NCBI GenBank assembly: GCA_019244055.1
Contig: JAFATG010000358.1
Coordinates: 1 to 56,389, forward strand
Length of the DNA: 56,389 bases
From: Acidobacteriaceae bacterium
Lineage (GTDB): Bacteria > Acidobacteriota > Terriglobia > Bryobacterales > Bryobacteraceae
Direction of reading: 5' to 3'
Under the pieces are notes generated by a model that did no database searches, had not been told where the DNA came from, and worked only from the letters and a program-made list of their open reading frames with translations. How positions within the stretch are numbered: the stretch's first letter is position 1; the number at the start of each line of letters is the position of its first letter. Shown here one piece after another: positions 52,261 to 56,389 of this stretch. Made by a program: the position numbers and the translations under genes.

Positions 52261-54123
52261 ATGAAATATCTTCCCATGAACAAATTGGGCGCGCTGGAAA
52301 TATCGTCCAAGGTCATCCAGTTCGGAATTTTTCTGCCGGGCGTCGATTCGGGGAAAGGCTATGGAGTCTCCGTCAAGGTCATTCATGAGACGGACCAATA
52401 CCTGCACGCGGCTCAACCAGCGGTGGTGGGGCAGACTCACTCGGTAGACGCGACGTACGGCGATTATTGGTCCGGGGCCATCGATCTAAACACCGCGGCA
52501 GCTCCGCCGGGCTCGACTGCGTTCGGGAAACCCGGTCGTTATGTCTATCGATACGTGATTCAAAGTCCTGTGCGCGGCGACATCGATTTCATCATCGATC
52601 CGTTCTCGCGTGAGGTCGGTGTAGGCCGTTTGTCGGCGATCACTGTAGGGGCGACTCCCTACACGTTTTCCTCCAACGAAACTCAGTGGAAAACACCGCC
52701 GCTTAAGAACGCCATTGTTTACGAATTGATGATCAGCGAGTTTCGCAACGACCTCGGTCGCACAATTAAGCAGCTACCCTACCTGGCAGATCTGGGCATT
52801 AACTGCATTGAAGTTATGCCCGTGTCCAATGTCTTGAGCACGATTGACTGGGGATATGATCCGATCGGCTACTTCTGTGTCGCGGAGCGTTTTGGCAGAG
52901 CCTCCGATTTTCAGCATTTCGTGGACGAATGTCACCAGAATGGAATCGCCGTGGTGGTGGATTCGGTGTACGGCCACACAGGCGATGACTTCGCGTACAC
53001 GCAGGTTTATAACGCTTTGCAGAACGATCTCCCTAATCCGTTCAACAACGGTAACGGAGACTACGGCACCCTGAACGATTTTTCCAAGCAGCTCACGCAG
53101 GATTACTATTACTCGGTAAATCAGTTCTGGTTGGATACGTTTCACGTGGACGGATTCCGGTTCGACGATGTGCCGGAGTATTGGGACGGTCCAACGGGAT
53201 CGGGGTATGCCAACCTCGTTTACTCAACGTATCAGTACATCAAATCGAAGGCGGGGGCGACGGACCATTACCAGCGGTTCTTCGATTCAGCCGGGAATAT
53301 CAGTCTGATTCAGATTGCCGAGTACCTGCCGAATCCGCCCGAGATTCTTTATGGAAGTTACAGCACGGGCACGTGGCAGGACGGCACGCTTGGGGCGGCC
53401 GAGAGTTGTGCGGTCGGAACCCCCGGCGCGATTACACAATTGGGACTGCAACTGGGACTGAATGGATATCCGGCGTCGGTGACGGCGAATAATGACACAA
53501 TTCCTAAGACCGCGCTTCAATACGTGGAGAATCACGATCATCAGCGGTTCATTTGCAATTTCGGCACGGTCCCGATCGACAACAATCCGGACGATGTTTT
53601 GCTTCAGGAGGGGGACCGCGACGGAAAGTGGCCGAGCGTTCAGCCCTATCTAATTGCGTTGTTGACAAGCAAGGGGACGCCGCTGCTCTCCGAAGGGCAG
53701 GAATTCTGCGAAAACTATTGGATTCCAGGAAGCGGCTACGGGCGCGTGATGTTGTATCGCCCGGTACGCTGGAATTATTTTTACGATAACGACGGCCAGC
53801 CGATCATCCGTTTAGTTCGGAAACTGACAAAGATCCGTCGTGGCGGAAGACAATTCACGGATGGCAACCATTTCTTCTATAACGACGAAAGCAATTTCAA
53901 CTCGAACGGTTTGCTGGTGTTTTCGCGGCAGCTTGGAAGTATCTTCAGCCTGGTTGTCGTGAATTTTACGAATCAGCAGCAGACGGCAAGCTTCGCCTTT
54001 CCGGAGAACGGCAACTATATCGAGCAGATCGAGGGTACACAGAACCTGATGGGCATTGCAGCGGGAGTTTCGCAGACATTCACTGTGCCCAGCAATTACG
54101 GCTGCATCTGGACGGTGACATAA
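52261..54123 (+). CDS. GH13 alpha-amylase-family enzyme with N-terminal beta domain
   Basis: A 620-residue glycoside hydrolase family 13 protein. An N-terminal beta-sandwich (about 1-140) precedes the catalytic barrel, with catalytic residues Asp302 (GFRFDDVPEYW), Glu354 (QIAEYLPNPP) and Asp426 (VENHDHQRF); YDPIGYFCV and VVDSVYGHTGDD are barrel strands. A C-terminal beta domain ends in FTVPSNYGCIWTVT. No signal peptide is seen, so it acts in the cytoplasm on an alpha-glucan. It resembles branching or trehalohydrolase-like enzymes in layout, but the specificity is open. The gene converges with treZ, giving a glucan cluster. Confidence 0.83.
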   Translation: MKYLPMNKLGALEISSKVIQFGIFLPGVDSGKGYGVSVKVIHETDQYLHAAQPAVVGQTHSVDATYGDYWSGAIDLNTAAAPPGSTAFGKPGRYVYRYVIQSPVRGDIDFIIDPFSREVGVGRLSAITVGATPYTFSSNETQWKTPPLKNAIVYELMISEFRNDLGRTIKQLPYLADLGINCIEVMPVSNVLSTIDWGYDPIGYFCVAERFGRASDFQHFVDECHQNGIAVVVDSVYGHTGDDFAYTQVYNALQNDLPNPFNNGNGDYGTLNDFSKQLTQDYYYSVNQFWLDTFHVDGFRFDDVPEYWDGPTGSGYANLVYSTYQYIKSKAGATDHYQRFFDSAGNISLIQIAEYLPNPPEILYGSYSTGTWQDGTLGAAESCAVGTPGAITQLGLQLGLNGYPASVTANNDTIPKTALQYVENHDHQRFICNFGTVPIDNNPDDVLLQEGDRDGKWPSVQPYLIALLTSKGTPLLSEGQEFCENYWIPGSGYGRVMLYRPVRWNYFYDNDGQPIIRLVRKLTKIRRGGRQFTDGNHFFYNDESNFNSNGLLVFSRQLGSIFSLVVVNFTNQQQTASFAFPENGNYIEQIEGTQNLMGIAAGVSQTFTVPSNYGCIWTVT

Positions 54124-54155
54124 AGCGTACTTAGCGAAGCTAACCCAGAAAGTAA

Positions 54156-55877
54156 CTAGGCCAGGATCGCGACGGAATCGGCCGGCAATTCTATCATCCC
54201 GGCGTCAAGGGCATAGTCGCATTCGGAGCAGATTACTTCCTCCGGATTTCGCCTGATTCCGATTCTTTGCCGCTCCGCTCCGAAATTGCAAATCACCTCT
54301 ATATCGCCTCGCTCCATCGCCAGCCAGCGCGCGTCTTCATCAAACCGCACCTCGACCGCATCCAGGCGCCCATCGGTAAGCTGCGACTTCGACCGGCGCA
54401 GCGCAATCAAGCGCTCATACCAATCGAGGATTTCTCGATGGCAGGCTTCGCTAATCTCCTCCCAGTTCAATTTGGAGCGTTCCAGGGTGGCGACATCCTG
54501 AGGATCGGGAACATCTTCCGGCTTCCAGCCGAAGGATGAGAATTCATTCCTGCGGCCTTCCGAAACCTGTCTGGCCAGGTCAGGGTCTCGATGGTGCGTG
54601 AAGTACTGGAATGGCGTAGATGCAGCGAACTCCTCGCCTTGAAATAGCATAGGTACGAAGGGCGATGTAAATACTAGGGCGGCGGCTATCTTCTGCCGTC
54701 TGGGCGTAACGAGTTGGTTCAGGCGCTCTCCGCGTGGCCGGTTCCCGATCTGGTCATGGTTTTGAGAGTAGCCGAGAAAATGGCGGCCCGACAGTCCAAT
54801 CACCGGGCGCCCGTGTAACCTGTCACGGTGAACGGAATAAATACCGTCGTAAACGTACCCGCACCGCAAAGCCTTAGCTAGTTGCGCCAGTGAACCGAAA
54901 TCCTCGTAGTACCCGTTCGTCTCTCCTGTAAGTACCGAGTGCAGCGTGTGATGGAAATCATCGTTCCATTGCGCGTCGATGCCGTACCCGCTGGCTTCTC
55001 GCGGTTGAATCACACGCGGGTCGTTCAGATCGCTCTCCGCAATTAACGTGAGATGCCGGCCAAGCTGCGATGCCAGCGCGTCCACTTCCGAGGACAGGTA
55101 TTCGAGAAAATGAATCGCCGATCGGTCGTAGTAGGCATGGACAGCATCCAGCCGGAGACCGTCGAAATGGTAGTCCCGGAGCCACATGAGCGCATTCTCG
55201 GCAAAGAAGCGGCGTACCTGCAGGCTGCCTTTGTGGTCGAAGTTGATGGCTGGTCCCCAGGGCGTTTTGTACGCGTCCGTGAAGTACGGTCCGAAGCGAT
55301 TGAGGTAATTCCCGGCCGGCCCAAAGTGGTTATAAACCACGTCCAGGATCGCCCCCAATCCCTTCGAGTGGCAAGCGTCTATAAGACGCTTCAGATCCTC
55401 CGGTGACCCATACGCGTGGTGTGGTGCGTACAGGTCTACTCCGTCATAGCCCCAGCCCCAATCTCCTGAGAATTCGTTGACCGGCATGAGCTCGACGTGC
55501 GTTATGCCAAGATCCACCAGATAGTCCAACCTCTCCATCGCGCTCGCGAACGTCCCGGTCATGGTGAACGTACCCACGTGCATCTCGTAGATAATTGCGC
55601 TGGACAGCGGCTTGGGCTGCCACTGGTCGTCGGTCCAGGGGAATGAATGATCGATTATCCGGGATGGCCCATGGATCCCTAGAGGCTGGAAAAAAGATCG
55701 GGGATCAGGGATCGGGTCGCTGCCATCGACCACGAACCAGTAGTCCGTTCCCGGACCGGCTTCCTCCACCTCCGCGCTCCACCATCCGCCGCTCTGGGTC
55801 TCGAGAGGATAAATGCGGCTATCAATCTTTACTCCGATTGTGCGGGCCGAGGGCGCCCAAATCTTGAACTGGTGCAT
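54156..55877 (-). CDS. treZ: Malto-oligosyltrehalose trehalohydrolase TreZ
   Basis: A 573-residue cytoplasmic GH13 enzyme. It cleaves malto-oligosyl-trehalose, made by TreY, to release trehalose. The N-terminal beta domain (KIWAPSARTIGVKIDSRIYP) precedes the barrel with DVVYNHFGPAGNYL, nucleophile in GLRLDAVHAYYD, acid in LIAESDLND and YSQNHDQIGNRPRGERL; LFQGEEFAASTPF is typical of TreZ. The ATG follows the treY stop by 2 bases, so treY and treZ form one operon reading toward lower coordinates. Confidence 0.94.
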   Translation of the reverse strand: MHQFKIWAPSARTIGVKIDSRIYPLETQSGGWWSAEVEEAGPGTDYWFVVDGSDPIPDPRSFFQPLGIHGPSRIIDHSFPWTDDQWQPKPLSSAIIYEMHVGTFTMTGTFASAMERLDYLVDLGITHVELMPVNEFSGDWGWGYDGVDLYAPHHAYGSPEDLKRLIDACHSKGLGAILDVVYNHFGPAGNYLNRFGPYFTDAYKTPWGPAINFDHKGSLQVRRFFAENALMWLRDYHFDGLRLDAVHAYYDRSAIHFLEYLSSEVDALASQLGRHLTLIAESDLNDPRVIQPREASGYGIDAQWNDDFHHTLHSVLTGETNGYYEDFGSLAQLAKALRCGYVYDGIYSVHRDRLHGRPVIGLSGRHFLGYSQNHDQIGNRPRGERLNQLVTPRRQKIAAALVFTSPFVPMLFQGEEFAASTPFQYFTHHRDPDLARQVSEGRRNEFSSFGWKPEDVPDPQDVATLERSKLNWEEISEACHREILDWYERLIALRRSKSQLTDGRLDAVEVRFDEDARWLAMERGDIEVICNFGAERQRIGIRRNPEEVICSECDYALDAGMIELPADSVAILA

Positions 55878-55879
55878 TG

Positions 55880-56389
55880 CTATCGCTTAACAAGCAACGC
55901 AAGGGGAAATTCCCTGAGCGTTTCGCTCAAGGGAACTCCTGCCCCTTCGATGACAGCCTCTGAGAACACGTTGTGCCACTTCCCGGCGGGAAGGTCAAGC
56001 GTTGTATCGCCCCAATCTCCCGCCAGTTGCAAAGTTAAGCGCGGAGCTACCGTGATCACTTCGTGCCCGCGCATGAAGGCGATTACGTGTCGGGCCTTTG
56101 CACCGGAGGCAGCCAGTGGCGTATAGGTCCCTCCCGCACCGAATGCTCTCGGGTATCGCCGCCGCACACACAATGCCTTGTAAATTGTCCATAGTTTTGG
56201 GAGCCCTTCCTCCACGCGCCCCCATACCTCCGTCGCATTCAGCTTCGTCAGTTCAGCCAGTAACCTGCGGCGCACCGCGTAATCCACCGGACGACGGTTA
56301 TCCGGGTCCACCAGGCTCAAATTCCAGAGTTCCGTTCCTTGGTACAGATCGGGAACGCCCGGCGCGGTGAGTTTCAAAATTGTCTGCGT
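55880..56389 (-). CDS. treY: Malto-oligosyltrehalose synthase TreY, C-terminal part (runs off the window)
   Basis: The last 169 or so residues of TreY are present; the frame continues past 56389. Diagnostic segments are LTAPGVPDLYQGTELWNLSL, DPDNRRPVDYAVRRRLLAEL and the terminal beta domain WHNVFSEAVIEG. TreY is an intramolecular transglucosidase that turns the reducing end of maltodextrin into trehalose for release by TreZ. The stop TAG is at 55880-55882. No start is in the window. Confidence 0.93.
   Translation of the reverse strand, partial: TQTILKLTAPGVPDLYQGTELWNLSLVDPDNRRPVDYAVRRRLLAELTKLNATEVWGRVEEGLPKLWTIYKALCVRRRYPRAFGAGGTYTPLAASGAKARHVIAFMRGHEVITVAPRLTLQLAGDWGDTTLDLPAGKWHNVFSEAVIEGAGVPLSETLREFPLALLVKR

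Noticed and set aside
1-56389. CRISPR arrays, rRNA and tRNA genes, phage structural genes and replication origin
   Set aside because: No regularly spaced repeats, no cloverleaf with a TTCGANNC arm, no rRNA core sequence and no phage or dnaA-type gene were noticed on reading. A tRNAscan or CRISPR search could still find a weak candidate.

Overview
The window is a GC-rich, gene-dense bacterial chromosome segment that most resembles a soil Acidobacteriota, probably the Bryobacterales/Solibacter group. The clues are an Oar-like TonB-dependent receptor with an N-terminal carboxypeptidase-regulatory-like domain, a PadR regulator paired with a protein carrying the acidobacterial permease-prefix type N-terminus, a cytochrome-free set of housekeeping genes in short tight operons, and frequent GTG/TTG starts. 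This placement is an inference from gene content; no rRNA or tRNA gene is present.

Layout. 1-2562 is the end of a phenylacetate catabolic operon (paaE tail, paaN, paaG). 2578-4743 holds mscL, a small SPW-repeat membrane protein and a sarcosine-oxidase-like flavoenzyme. 4760-9626 (minus) is a large TonB receptor and a secreted PIG-L deacetylase. 9748-13211 is an Mla-type lipid transport operon (mlaE, mlaF, mlaD) ending in a YdjC/HpnK-like deacetylase. 13126-16365 (minus) is a GNAT acetyltransferase, murB and a secreted amidohydrolase. 16477-17133 is a transaldolase-like aldolase. 17136-19182 (minus) is prfB (with a canonical programmed +1 frameshift) and a Sua5-type tRNA-modification gene. 19334-23164 is a Kgd-type multifunctional 2-oxoglutarate decarboxylase/dehydrogenase. 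23175-28681 carries a GT1-like glycosyltransferase, a TreS-maltokinase fusion and a DUF6624 protein. 28712-33879 (minus) is a gdhA-mutS-anmK operon with zero-gap or overlapping junctions. 33985-37023 has a DUF2076 protein, a frameshifted S41 peptidase and its PadR regulator with a palindromic operator.

From 37256 on the content becomes more mixed: a secreted beta-propeller protein, a degraded IS110 element (38643-39440), ppa, a Gfo/Idh/MocA oxidoreductase, a secreted cyclophilin, a TPR lipoprotein with a CPBP protease, and comM. Downstream of comM (46868-49986) lies a small accessory stretch: a DUF4258 toxin-like gene broken by a frameshift with an intact partner, bounded on the far side by a roughly 100-bp diverged copy of the comM 3' end, then a B12/radical SAM enzyme and a Doc/Fic toxin-antitoxin pair. 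50087-56389 has a GT39-like membrane protein, a small unknown, a GH13 enzyme, treZ and the C-terminus of treY.

Together the alpha-glucan genes (TreS-Mak, TreY, TreZ, a further GH13) indicate active trehalose/maltodextrin metabolism. The most notable details are the five exact 34-residue repeats in MlaD next to an MlaF ATPase lacking both the catalytic Walker B glutamate and the switch histidine, the Asp-to-Arg change in the maltokinase HGD motif, the duplicated comM end, the frameshifted S41 protein fused to a permease-prefix N-terminus, and the prfB recoding site.
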